From Ardenticatenaceae bacterium (GTDB taxonomy: Bacteria > Chloroflexota > Anaerolineae > Promineifilales > Promineifilaceae): a stretch of 64,000 nucleotides of DNA. Below, piece after piece: positions 44,896 through 52,093 of this stretch. The notes under the pieces are model-generated. The model worked only from the letters and a program-made list of their open reading frames with translations. It was not told where the DNA came from and made no database searches. The position numbers and the translations under genes were made by a program. The stretch lies in NCBI GenBank assembly GCA_020634565.1, contig JACKBN010000010.1, forward strand, positions 124,001 to 188,000, written 5' to 3'. Each line of letters begins with the position of its first letter. The stretch's first letter is position 1.

Positions 44896-45739
44896 TCACG
44901 GTGCTGGAAGGCCACAGCGCTAGGGTCTTGTCGGCGGCGTTCAGTCCGGACGGGACGCGGATCGTCACCGCCAGCCTTGACGGGACGGCGCGGCTGTGGG
45001 ACGGTGAAGGGGGCTGCTCACCGTGCTAGAAGGTCACGGCGCTAGGGTCTTGTCGGCGGCGTTCAGCCCCTGACGGGACGCGGATCGTGACAGCGAGTGC
45101 CGACGGGACGGCGCGGCTGTGGGACGGTGAAGGGGGGCTGCTCACCGTGCTGGAAGGTCACAGCGCTAGTGTCTTGTCGGCGGCGTTCAACCCTGACGGG
45201 ACGCGGATCGTGACAGCGAGTGCCGACGGGACGGCGCGGCTGTGGGACGGTGAAGGGGGCTGCTCACCGTGCTAGAAGGGCACACCGATTGGGTCTGGTC
45301 GGCGGCGTTCAGTCCGGACGGGACGCGGATCGTGACAGCGAGTGCCGACGGGACGGCGCGGCTGTGGGACGGTGAAGGGAGGCTGCTCACCGTGCTAGAA
45401 GGTCACAGCGCTAGGGTCAGGTCGGCGGCGTTCAATCCGGACGGACGCGGATCGTCACCGCCAGCGATGACGGGACGGCGCGGCTGTGGGACGGTGAAGG
45501 GGGGCTGCTCACCGTGCTGGAAGGTCACAGCGCTAGTGTCTGGTCGGCGGCGTTCAACCCCTGACGAGACGCGGATCGTGACAGCGAGTGCCGACGGGAC
45601 GGCGCGGCTGTGGGACGGTGAAGGGGGGCTGCTCACCGTGCTAGAAGGGCACACCGATTGGGTCTTGTCGGCGGCGTTCAGTCCGGACGGGACGCGGATC
45701 GTGACAGCGAGTGCCGACGGGACGGCGCGGTTGTGGCAA
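44389..45739 (+). repeat. Array of 11 WD40-coding repeats, 10 of them near-identical
   Basis: One diverged unit (44389-44511) is followed by ten near-identical units starting at 44512, 44635, 44758, 44881, 45003, 45126, 45249, 45371, 45493 and 45617. The unit is 123 bp (41 residues, [20 protein letters not shown] as the first part); five units are 122, 123 (with two offsetting indels) or 124 bp. Differences concentrate in the residues after GH (SAR, TDW, SAS, GAR), the residue after V (L, W, R), S/N before PDG and the third residue of TASxD. The nucleotide identity, visible over whole units, means recent amplification or gene conversion. Confidence 0.95.
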
Positions 45740-45868
45740 ACGTACCCTACCATTGAGGCAACACTGGCTGAGGCGGAGCGCAAGTTGCGGCTGGTGCTTA
45801 CCACTGTGGAATGTGCGCAATATTTTGCTGAGTTCGATCCGGCGTTTTGTGTAGGGTGGGAAGAGTAG
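44896..45868 (+). pseudogene. Displaced 3' part of the nSTAND1-WD40 gene
   Basis: Seven more WD40 units and a C-terminal tail (TYPTIEATLAEAERKLRLVL...) continue the gene in other frames. G5 instead of G6 at the start of units at 44881, 45003 and 45249, a lost G in the unit at 45371, and an extra C in the units at 45003 and 45493 shift the frame repeatedly. The sum is minus two, so no single correction restores it. The last open frame is 45269-45868. Intact, the gene would encode about 1157 residues. Homopolymer location allows a sequencing-error explanation, but the same indel appears in several units, as expected if a frame-shifted unit was copied. Confidence 0.85.
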
Positions 45869-46062
45869 GCGGTAGTCAGTAAGCAGTAAACAGTAATCGG
45901 TAAGCAGTGGTCAGTGAAAAGTTAAGGATTGTTTCCGCCTCGGAAGCGGCCGTTTTTGTTTCTCTCTCTCAAAAAGATTTAAGGCAAATTTAACATTGTT
46001 TAGGTCGGGTTTAACCCAGCCTGCTTCGGTTTCCTCTATGATGTGAACATCTTACTTGACGC
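45869..46062. repeat. Intergenic repeat of CAGTAA units
   Basis: 45870-45925 is a chain of near-repeats (GTCAGTAAGCAGTAAACAGT then AATCGGTAAGCAGTGGTCAG), similar in style to the GGTAATCGG element at 34651. The rest up to 46062 is AT-rich with no gene and no clear promoter. Confidence 0.7.
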
Positions 46063-46123
46063 AGATTGGACCAATTTTGGTTTGGAGTCGTTGGTACGCT
46101 CTGCAATTAAATTGGTCCAATCT
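46063..46123. repeat. Inverted repeat, GATTGGACC family, copy B
   Basis: AGATTGGACCAATTT (46063-46077) is perfectly complementary to AAATTGGTCCAATCT (46109-46123). The right half (GGTACGCTCTGCAATT then AAATTGG) is close to that of copy C at 46879-46935. It lies 27 nt before the start of the next gene. Confidence 0.9.
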
Positions 46124-46150
46124 TTGAGACATCTATTTGGAGGTTTTATT

Positions 46151-46582
46151 ATGAATCGTAAAAAAGGTATTTTAGCCGCAGGAACGTTGACCGGATTGGT
46201 GCTCATCACCATTTTGGGCTTGGGCTTTGGTAATTTGGGGGCGTTGGCTTCGGGTGGCAGTAGCGATACGGCCGTTCAGCAAGAAATCCCCCAGCAGCCG
46301 CAGGTAGACACAACGGACCCGGCTGCCGCAGAAGCGGTGCAGGCGTGGCAAGATTACAGCTCTGAGCTGGAGCAAACGGTACGGGTGATGCAGGAACGTG
46401 AAGCCGCTTACCAGTCTCAGCTGGACCAGGCCAACAACACGATTGTGAACCTGCAAGACCAGGTTAACACCAGTAACAGCGCGGCCAGCAGCAGTGGCGC
46501 CAACTATGACGATGACGATCGGTACGAACACGAAGAGCATGAATCGCACGAATCGCATGAGGGCTACGAAGATGACGACTAA
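46151..46582 (+). CDS. Exported small protein with acidic His-rich tail
   Basis: 143 residues from the ATG at 46151, with GGAGG six bases upstream; the open frame above it is not used. Residues 1-35 form a signal peptide or anchor (MNRKKGILAAGTLTGL then a hydrophobic run). Residues 60-110 look like a coiled coil (SELEQTVRVMQEREAAYQSQ). The end is a dense Asp/Glu/His tail (DDDDRYEHEEHESHESHEGY) that could bind metal. It opens a unit with another small exported protein, ApbE and a ferric-reductase-like membrane protein. It lacks an FMN-binding domain. Function unknown. A metal-binding or electron-relay role is an inference. Confidence 0.7.
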   Translation: MNRKKGILAAGTLTGLVLITILGLGFGNLGALASGGSSDTAVQQEIPQQPQVDTTDPAAAEAVQAWQDYSSELEQTVRVMQEREAAYQSQLDQANNTIVNLQDQVNTSNSAASSSGANYDDDDRYEHEEHESHESHEGYEDDD

Positions 46583-46874
46583 TCATTCCGCCCGAAAAGG
46601 GCAACAAACAGGCATGTTGAAGACCGCATTGGTAGTAGGCAGCCTGGTAGCAACTCTGGCGGGTACGCGCTTGCTAGCGGCACAGGATACGGCCGTTCCC
46701 GAAACGGCCGTACCCACCGATGCCGCCGTCACCGTGGTGGTTCCCGCAGAAAGCAGCAGCAGCACGCTGCCACTGCCACCTACTAGCCGGGGCACGCAGG
46801 TGGAACTGCAAGCGATTCCGCAGGTGGTGCAGCCTCAAATTCGGCCCGTGGTGCGCGCCCGTTCTTCAAGGTAG
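46572..46874 (+). CDS. Small exported Pro/Val-rich protein
   Basis: 100 residues from the ATG at 46572, which overlaps the end of the previous gene by 11 nt; an ATG at 46614 (MLKTALVVGSLVATLAG) is also possible and would start directly at the signal peptide. Hydrophobic segment near residues 16-34, then a low-complexity region rich in Val, Ala, Thr and Pro and a basic end (RPVVRARSSR). Two ACGGCCGT copies 15 nt apart (46689, 46704) encode part of it. No known domain. The gene is kept because it overlaps its neighbour and lies in a tight unit before apbE. Confidence 0.55.
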   Translation: MTTNHSARKGQQTGMLKTALVVGSLVATLAGTRLLAAQDTAVPETAVPTDAAVTVVVPAESSSSTLPLPPTSRGTQVELQAIPQVVQPQIRPVVRARSSR

Positions 46875-46878
46875 GTTC

Positions 46879-46935
46879 TGGACCAATTTTAGCCTCAAAT
46901 AGTGGGTAGGCTCTGCAACGAAATTGGTCCAATCT
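46879..46935. repeat. Inverted repeat, GATTGGACC family, copy C
   Basis: TGGACCAATTT (46879-46889) pairs with AAATTGGTCCA (46921-46931), and the right end reads on as ATCT like the other copies, while the left end has diverged. It lies just before apbE. Copies B and C flank the two small exported-protein genes. Confidence 0.85.
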
Positions 46936-46971
46936 CTTTGCTGATTGCGCACGTTCTAAAGGTAGATAACC

Positions 46972-47934
46972 ATGACGCAACAATCACACCCCTCTAGCTG
47001 GCGGTCGTACCATTTTCGCGCCATGGGCAGCCAGATTGCCCTCTGGCTAGACAGCGAAAATGTGCCCCAAACGGCCGCTGCGTTTGAACAGGTGCGAGCG
47101 CTCTTTGCGGCCAACGAACAATGCCTGAGCCGCTTTCGCCCCGACAGTGAGCTGATGCAGCTCAACGCGCGCAGCGGTCAATGGGTGACTGTCTCTGACC
47201 TGCTGTGGCGCGAGGTGGTGTTGGCGGTAGAGATGGCTCGGCAAACAAACGGCCGTTTCGACCCCACGTTACTCAATGCCCTGGCCCAGGCTGGTTATGA
47301 TCGTGACTTTGCCGAGATTGTGGGCGTGGGTAACGGCCGTTGGTTGGAACAGCCAGCACTGCTGGGCTGCTGGGCAAACATTGAGCTGGATGAAACGCGT
47401 CAGGCAGTGCGTTTGCCCGCCGGGGTGCAGCTCGATTTGGGCGGCATCGCCAAGGGCGACACCGCTCAGCAAGCGTTAGCCCTGTTGGAACAAGTGGGTC
47501 CAGGTCTGGTAGATGCGGGCGGGGATCTGGTTGCTGGCACGGCCCCCACCGAATGCCCCGGCTGGCCCGTGGCCCTCAGTCCTCCGTGGGGTGAGGGCGT
47601 GATTGCGCCGGAGAACTTGGCCACCTTCTGGCTAGCCGGTGGGGCAATGGCCACCTCTGGAATTGATTATCGCAGTTGGGTGCAGAATGGCACCGTAGCG
47701 CATCATCTTATCAATCCGCGCACGGGCCAACCGGCCCAAACCGATCTGCTCACGGCCACGGTGCTGGCTCCTGAAGCCGCCACCGCCGAAGCGTGGGCCA
47801 CCGCCACGCTCATCGCTGGCGCGGACGTGGGGATGCAGCTGCTGTTAGAACAAGAGTTAGCGGGCCTGGTGGTGGTGCGAGAAGGCCGTATTCTGGCCAC
47901 ACCGCAAATGGATCACCTACTGCAAGGCGTCTGA
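46972..47934 (+). CDS. apbE: FAD:protein FMN transferase ApbE-like
   Basis: 320 residues. The enzyme transfers FMN from FAD to a Thr or Ser of a target protein. Seen: MGSQIALWL near the N-terminus, CLSRFRPDSELMQLN near residue 46 (the S-x-F-x-P-x-S-E-L pattern), LDLGGIAKGDTAQQAL near residue 150 (the GG-A-KG signature), DAGGDLV near residue 180, ATSGIDYR near residue 226 and HHLINPRTGQPA near residue 243, matching the conserved flavin and metal site. No lipobox or signal peptide is seen, so it may act in the cytoplasm. The target protein with an FMN-binding motif is not recognised in the window. It lies 35 nt after the GATTGGACC repeat and before the ferric-reductase-like gene. Confidence 0.93.
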   Translation: MTQQSHPSSWRSYHFRAMGSQIALWLDSENVPQTAAAFEQVRALFAANEQCLSRFRPDSELMQLNARSGQWVTVSDLLWREVVLAVEMARQTNGRFDPTLLNALAQAGYDRDFAEIVGVGNGRWLEQPALLGCWANIELDETRQAVRLPAGVQLDLGGIAKGDTAQQALALLEQVGPGLVDAGGDLVAGTAPTECPGWPVALSPPWGEGVIAPENLATFWLAGGAMATSGIDYRSWVQNGTVAHHLINPRTGQPAQTDLLTATVLAPEAATAEAWATATLIAGADVGMQLLLEQELAGLVVVREGRILATPQMDHLLQGV

Positions 47935-48041
47935 TTTCTCCGGAAAATTTGGCGCAAATCACGCTACAAGAAAGCATTTTCCGGGGAAATGTAAGCCATC
48001 ATTTATTCAAAACGAACTTATTCATTTTATTGGAGCATTTC

Positions 48042-48743
48042 ATGACAACGGTAACAAACACAAACACTAGCACTGACTATTGGGACACGGCACTGGCGGT
48101 GATCTTTAGTCTGGTTGTGGGCGCGCTTGGAGGGCTGGTTTTGCTCGGCACGGGTTGGCTGTTGCTCAACACATCGGTCGGAACCACGGTTGCCAGCGCC
48201 CTGGCCCTGACGGAAAAGACACCCTGGTATTTTACTCGTTCGGCGGGCACCGTCGCTTACCTGCTGCTGGCTGGGTCTACCATCTGGGGGTTGTTGCTCA
48301 GCACCAAGCTAATCAAGGACACGATTCCGGCGGCGCTGTCGCTGGCAATGCACAACATTCTCTCCTGGCTGGCCATAGTCTTGACGGGGCTGCATGCGCT
48401 GGCACTGCTGTGGGATAGCTACTACACCTACACGCTGTCTGACCTGACCATCCCCTTTATTGGCCCTTACAAGCCAGGATGGGTGGGTTTGGGCATCATC
48501 GGCTTTTACCTGATGTTTCTCACCTCGGTGAGCTTTAACTTTCGCAAGCAGATTGGGCAAAAGCGGTGGCGGCAGCTGCATTATGCTACTTTTGGTGTCT
48601 ACATCCTGGCTACGGTGCACGGGGTGATGGCCGGTACTGACAGCGGCAATCTGGGGATGCAGGTGCTTTATTGGGCCAGCGGTCTAATTGTTTTGTTCTT
48701 AACCAACTTCCGCCTGTTAGCAGGGAAGGTGGGACGAGAATAG
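48042..48743 (+). CDS. Ferric-reductase-like transmembrane protein
   Basis: 233 residues from the ATG at 48042 with GGAG seven bases upstream; the longer frame overlaps apbE and is discarded. Six hydrophobic segments. MHNILSWLAIVLTGLHALAL near residue 106 and LHYATFGVYILATVHGVMAG near residue 183 hold pairs of His spaced as heme ligands of the Ferric_reduct/cytochrome b family. It probably passes electrons across the membrane, and its partner may be a flavoprotein modified by the ApbE encoded just before it. The two small exported proteins upstream may belong to the same chain. Acceptor unknown. Confidence 0.85.
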   Translation: MTTVTNTNTSTDYWDTALAVIFSLVVGALGGLVLLGTGWLLLNTSVGTTVASALALTEKTPWYFTRSAGTVAYLLLAGSTIWGLLLSTKLIKDTIPAALSLAMHNILSWLAIVLTGLHALALLWDSYYTYTLSDLTIPFIGPYKPGWVGLGIIGFYLMFLTSVSFNFRKQIGQKRWRQLHYATFGVYILATVHGVMAGTDSGNLGMQVLYWASGLIVLFLTNFRLLAGKVGRE

Positions 48744-48768
48744 TTTCAAGCGCAATTGAAGGTTTTAG

Positions 48769-48805
48769 AAACGGCCGTGTTTTCCCATAAATACGGCCGT
48801 TTTTT
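48769..48805 (+). terminator. Intrinsic terminator built from two ACGGCCGT copies
   Basis: AAACGGCCGT (48769-48778) pairs with ACGGCCGTTT (48793-48802), leaving a 14-nt loop, and TTTTT follows (48801-48805). This is a good intrinsic terminator after the ferric-reductase-like gene. Here the dispersed palindrome has been used to make the stem. Confidence 0.7.
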
Positions 48806-48841
48806 GCTGGCTTCAATCCTCAAAATCAATAAAATAACCAG

Positions 48842-50095
48842 ATGGTTAAAACAATCCAACACACATTTCAGCTTATCGCTTTTTTCATTCTGGTTGTTGC
48901 GCTGGCAGCTTGCGGGGGTAGCGAAACGGCCAATCCCGTTCCCAATACAGATGATGGATCTGTGACGGAAATAGCTGCGGTAGAAACGGCCGTACCGCCC
49001 ACCGCCACAGCGACCCTGCCTTCCCCTGTCGTGCCTACCATGACCCTGCCGCCGCCTGCTGTGGTTAATGATGAGCCAACGCCAACCCATGTGCCCGAAC
49101 CAACGGCTACGCCAGCGCCCGTTGCGCTCTACAGCGCAGCCGATTTTGGCACTGATCGCAATCCGCTGACCGGTGAATTGATGGCCGATCCCACCGTGCT
49201 GCAAAGACGGCCGATTGCCATCAAAATCTCCAACAATCCGCCGCAGTTCACTCGGCCGCAGCACGGCATTAGCCAGGCAGATATTGTGTTTGAGCACGTT
49301 ACCGAAACCAATATCACTCGCTTTACCGCCATCTTCTATGGCCAGACGCCCTCCGATGTTGGCCCTATCCGCAGCGCCCGCCTCATCGACAAAGAGCTGC
49401 CCGCCATGTACGATGCGGCCATCTTCATGTCTGGCTCCCATCCACTCATTTTGGATGCCATTGCTCAAAGCGACATTGGGGACCGCATTTATCGCGAAAC
49501 GGCTACCGGCTTTTACCGCAAAGAAGATGACCCGAACATTCCCTTCGAGCATACCCTCTTTGCCGATCCGGTAGGGTTGTGGGAGTCCGTTGAATGGGGC
49601 CATGACAATCGCCCACCTCGCTTCACAACCAACATGGCTTTCGACACCACGCCGCCGCCTGATGGCGATCCGGCCAGCTATGTAGAGCTGCACTATTCCA
49701 CCTGGTCTAAAGTTGTATGGGAGTATGATGAGGGGAACGGCCGTTACTACCGCTCCGTCGATGATGAAATCTTCATTGATGACAACGACGGTGAGCAGGT
49801 AAGCGCTGCCAACGTCATCATCCTGTACGCGCCCCACGTGTTCAACCGCGAAATTTGCGTCTACCCTCGCGAAGACGGTGGCTGCGACCTGTACACCACC
49901 GAAATCCAGATTTGGGGCAGCGGCTATGCCATGCTCATCCGCGATGGCCAGAAGTACGACGTGACCTGGCTGCGCCAAAATCGCAGCGACATGTTTACTT
50001 TTGTGGACAGTCAGGGCAATCCGGTGCCGCTGCAAATTGGCAACACCTGGTTTCAGGTCGTCCCCTTCTACTATGACGACCCCATCATTGAGTAG
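48842..50095 (+). CDS. DUF3048 (YerB-like) lipoprotein
   Basis: 417 residues. Lipobox LAAC with Cys24, then a Pro/Thr-rich spacer (residues 40-95), then the DUF3048 domains: RNPLTGELM near residue 104, RRPIAIKISNNPPQFTRPQ near residue 120, GISQADIVFEHVTETNITRF near residue 140 and VGPIRSARLIDKELPAM near residue 172. The family is found mainly in Gram-positive-like and Chloroflexota cell envelopes, with no known activity. A terminator (50126-50162) follows. The first ATG (48842) has no clear ribosome binding site. Confidence 0.93.
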   Translation: MVKTIQHTFQLIAFFILVVALAACGGSETANPVPNTDDGSVTEIAAVETAVPPTATATLPSPVVPTMTLPPPAVVNDEPTPTHVPEPTATPAPVALYSAADFGTDRNPLTGELMADPTVLQRRPIAIKISNNPPQFTRPQHGISQADIVFEHVTETNITRFTAIFYGQTPSDVGPIRSARLIDKELPAMYDAAIFMSGSHPLILDAIAQSDIGDRIYRETATGFYRKEDDPNIPFEHTLFADPVGLWESVEWGHDNRPPRFTTNMAFDTTPPPDGDPASYVELHYSTWSKVVWEYDEGNGRYYRSVDDEIFIDDNDGEQVSAANVIILYAPHVFNREICVYPREDGGCDLYTTEIQIWGSGYAMLIRDGQKYDVTWLRQNRSDMFTFVDSQGNPVPLQIGNTWFQVVPFYYDDPIIE

Positions 50096-50125
50096 CCATT
50101 TTCTTCACCAGCCTAAACTTTTGAA

Positions 50126-50162
50126 ACATCCTCACACTCGCAAAGTTTGTGAGGATGTTTTT
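50126..50162 (+). terminator. Intrinsic terminator after the DUF3048 gene
   Basis: ACATCCTCACA (50126-50136) is perfectly complementary to TGTGAGGATGT (50148-50158), with an 11-nt loop and TTTT after the stem. Confidence 0.9.
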
Positions 50163-50241
50163 ATGAGAAACACTTGGGTGCTTGATATGGATTAAAGATT
50201 TTACGCACAATAAGATTTTCTAACGTATCGAGTGAAAGTAA

Positions 50242-50772
50242 ATGAAGCGATTATTCAAACGAGCGATAATTTCCCTCTTCATTTTATTGCTTGCAGCGTG
50301 TCTTGGATTCATTGTCTTGCTGCGACAAACGCCAGCCGGACCTAGCCCGGTTACTGAACTCGATCAATATTCAGAGATTTTAGAAAGTTTTGCCGATACT
50401 CCCTCAATACGTCATTTCCCCATCAAAATACCGGCCGATGTGTCAGAAGCATATTTGTATTACCATCCAGGTTTCCTCCAAGGCGGTACTGTTTTTCAGT
50501 TGCGCTTGCAACTGCCAAAAGAGCAAATTTTAGTAGAAAAAGAACGATGGTTGGCTCAAGCCATTGACATCTCTGAATACGGGTCAATTCCCTTACGCAG
50601 TTTACGAGCGGGCCATGAGGCGGGCATTCAAATGCCTGAAACGTTCGAACTGATTTGGCTAGGAGCGGAGCCAGCGGGACAGGGCAATTATGAATGGAAC
50701 CACGGCTCGACTTATGGTGTCGCGATTGACGAAGTAAATTCGGAGATCGTCTATTGGTTCGAATGGTGGTAA
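50242..50772 (+). CDS. Membrane-anchored protein of unknown function
   Basis: 176 residues. Basic start (MKRLFKRAIISLF), one hydrophobic segment to about residue 28 containing LLAAC; because a second hydrophobic run (LGFIVLL) follows the Cys at once, it looks more like a membrane anchor than a lipoprotein. The remaining 145 residues are an extracytoplasmic domain with no family likeness that I recognise. A moderate ribosome binding site (AAAGTAAATG region) precedes it. It is convergent with the gene at 50784, 11 nt away. It contains no palindrome copies. Confidence 0.65.
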   Translation: MKRLFKRAIISLFILLLAACLGFIVLLRQTPAGPSPVTELDQYSEILESFADTPSIRHFPIKIPADVSEAYLYYHPGFLQGGTVFQLRLQLPKEQILVEKERWLAQAIDISEYGSIPLRSLRAGHEAGIQMPETFELIWLGAEPAGQGNYEWNHGSTYGVAIDEVNSEIVYWFEWW

Positions 50773-50783
50773 CGAGGAGAGCG

Positions 50784-51695
50784 TTATTCTCCCTCAGAAT
50801 TCGAGCTGCTGTTGCGCAGGTTTTGGAAAGTCAGTTGCCAGCCGCCGCTAAAGCCGCTGTCGCACGTTTCAAGGCGTAGCCCGCTAACTTCGGGACTGCC
50901 ATCCGGCAGGCGCACCGTGTAGGAAATGTCTGGCGACATCTCAAAATCGGCATAGCCACGGCCTTTTTCGGGTTTGAAGCCGGTAAAAAAGCGATCACGG
51001 CCGTTTTGCCACGTCACTTCTACCTCAATCCCCGGTGAGTCATTCAAAAACGCATCCAACACAATCACCTCAATGCGAGTAACTGGTTCATCATCGTTGC
51101 AGAGGCGCGTTTGCTCCGTGAGGCGGTAGTTGGGCTGCGGCGTGGCCGTCGCCGGACGAGTTGCTGTGCCGGTAGGCGTAGGCGCCACGGTATTGGTTGC
51201 CGTTGCTGCTGGTGGCGGAGTGTTAGTGGGCGTAGTCACAATGGCCGGTGTGGGGGTGGGCTGAACGGTGCCTGGAGGCAGCGTGGGGGCAAATAGCGCC
51301 ACTGCTTGCCCTTGTGCGCCTAAATTTCTCGCGACGACAGCCAATTGTTGTAGCAAGGGGGCGGGGCGGTTTTGGCGAACTGCCGTTTCCAATAAATCAT
51401 TCACCGTTTCCCCAATGTTCGGATCTTCCAACGCAGCTAAACGCTGCTGCGCCAGCGGCCAATTCTGGTTGATGGCATAGCTTTGGCTCACCAGGATAAT
51501 GTACTCCTCTCGGTAGCGGTCGCTAAACCGGGCTGGGCTGGCATCTGTAAACACCACCGGGTCTACCACCCAGGCATAATACAGCCCGCCAATCAGCCCA
51601 ATGACCAGACTGAATAGCAGCCAGCCAGTGCTGCTGAGGCGTCGCCAGATGGGCGGGGGGCGTCTCCCTGACCTGCGGCGGGGTGGTGGCATCAT
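50784..51695 (-). CDS. Membrane-anchored extracytoplasmic protein, paralogue pair member 1
   Basis: 303 residues. A basic Pro/Arg-rich N-terminus, one membrane helix near residues 25-48, then a helical domain (residues 50-130) that repeats the pattern of the next gene: DPVVFTDASPARFSDRYREE and LAQQRLAALEDP here match EFTDANPTVLEDRYRRDY and LAQQRVGELGED there. A Pro/Thr-rich linker (TPTPAIVTTPTNTPPPAAT) leads to a C-terminal beta-type domain of about 100 residues with a Cys pair (TRLCNDD, LETCDSG). Function unknown. It overlaps the upstream gene by 4 nt (ATGA at 51692-51695), so the pair is co-translated. Confidence 0.75.
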   Translation of the reverse strand: MMPPPRRRSGRRPPPIWRRLSSTGWLLFSLVIGLIGGLYYAWVVDPVVFTDASPARFSDRYREEYIILVSQSYAINQNWPLAQQRLAALEDPNIGETVNDLLETAVRQNRPAPLLQQLAVVARNLGAQGQAVALFAPTLPPGTVQPTPTPAIVTTPTNTPPPAATATNTVAPTPTGTATRPATATPQPNYRLTEQTRLCNDDEPVTRIEVIVLDAFLNDSPGIEVEVTWQNGRDRFFTGFKPEKGRGYADFEMSPDISYTVRLPDGSPEVSGLRLETCDSGFSGGWQLTFQNLRNSSSNSEGE

Positions 51696-52075
51696 GGAGC
51701 GGCCTCTTGCGTGGCCGGCAGGTACGGGTCCATGGCGGGTGTGTATTGGCCGATGTCGTTGGCCAGCCGCGTTAACCGCCGGATTGCGGCCTCATCGTCC
51801 TGCCGCAAAATCATCTCAATCAGCACTTGAAGCACATATGCCGGGCCATCTTCACCTAATTCACCCACACGCTGCTGTGCCAGCACCAGATTGTTGTCCA
51901 GGGCATATCCATCGGCAATAAGCTGGACGTAATCGCGCCGGTACCGGTCTTCCAACACGGTGGGATTGGCATCGGTGAACTCTGTCGGCCAAAAGACCCA
52001 GCCAATCGCCAGCCCCAGACCAACGCCAATGACCAATCCGAGCAAAATAAAAATAGGGGTGGGAAGACGGTTCAT
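51692..52075 (-). CDS. Membrane-anchored extracytoplasmic protein, paralogue pair member 2
   Basis: 127 residues: one membrane helix at about residues 8-30 (IFILLGLVIGVGLGLAIGW), then the shared helical domain (WPTEFTDANPTVLEDRYRRD and LVLAQQRVGELGEDGPAYVL), with no C-terminal beta domain. It is the first gene of a two-gene leftward unit. The two proteins may form a heterodimer at the outer face of the membrane, which is an inference from the shared domain and translational coupling. No known family recognised. Confidence 0.7.
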   Translation of the reverse strand: MNRLPTPIFILLGLVIGVGLGLAIGWVFWPTEFTDANPTVLEDRYRRDYVQLIADGYALDNNLVLAQQRVGELGEDGPAYVLQVLIEMILRQDDEAAIRRLTRLANDIGQYTPAMDPYLPATQEAAP

Positions 52076-52093
52076 AAATTTTAGAATTTATGC

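Noticed and set aside
44389..45739. CRISPR-like regular repeats
   Set aside because: The units are 122-124 bp, contiguous without spacers, and encode WD40 blades in frame with the upstream NTPase. This is a protein-coding tandem repeat.
45903..45960. GCGGCCGT near 45948 as a palindrome copy inside the void
   Set aside because: It differs from ACGGCCGT at the first base. Near variants (GCGGCCGT, ACGGCCGC, TCGGCCGT) occur, but only exact copies were counted.
48990..49130. Pro/Thr-rich stretch in the DUF3048 protein as a separate domain or error
   Set aside because: Such linkers are common between a lipobox and a folded domain. The frame is continuous and the downstream domain is intact.
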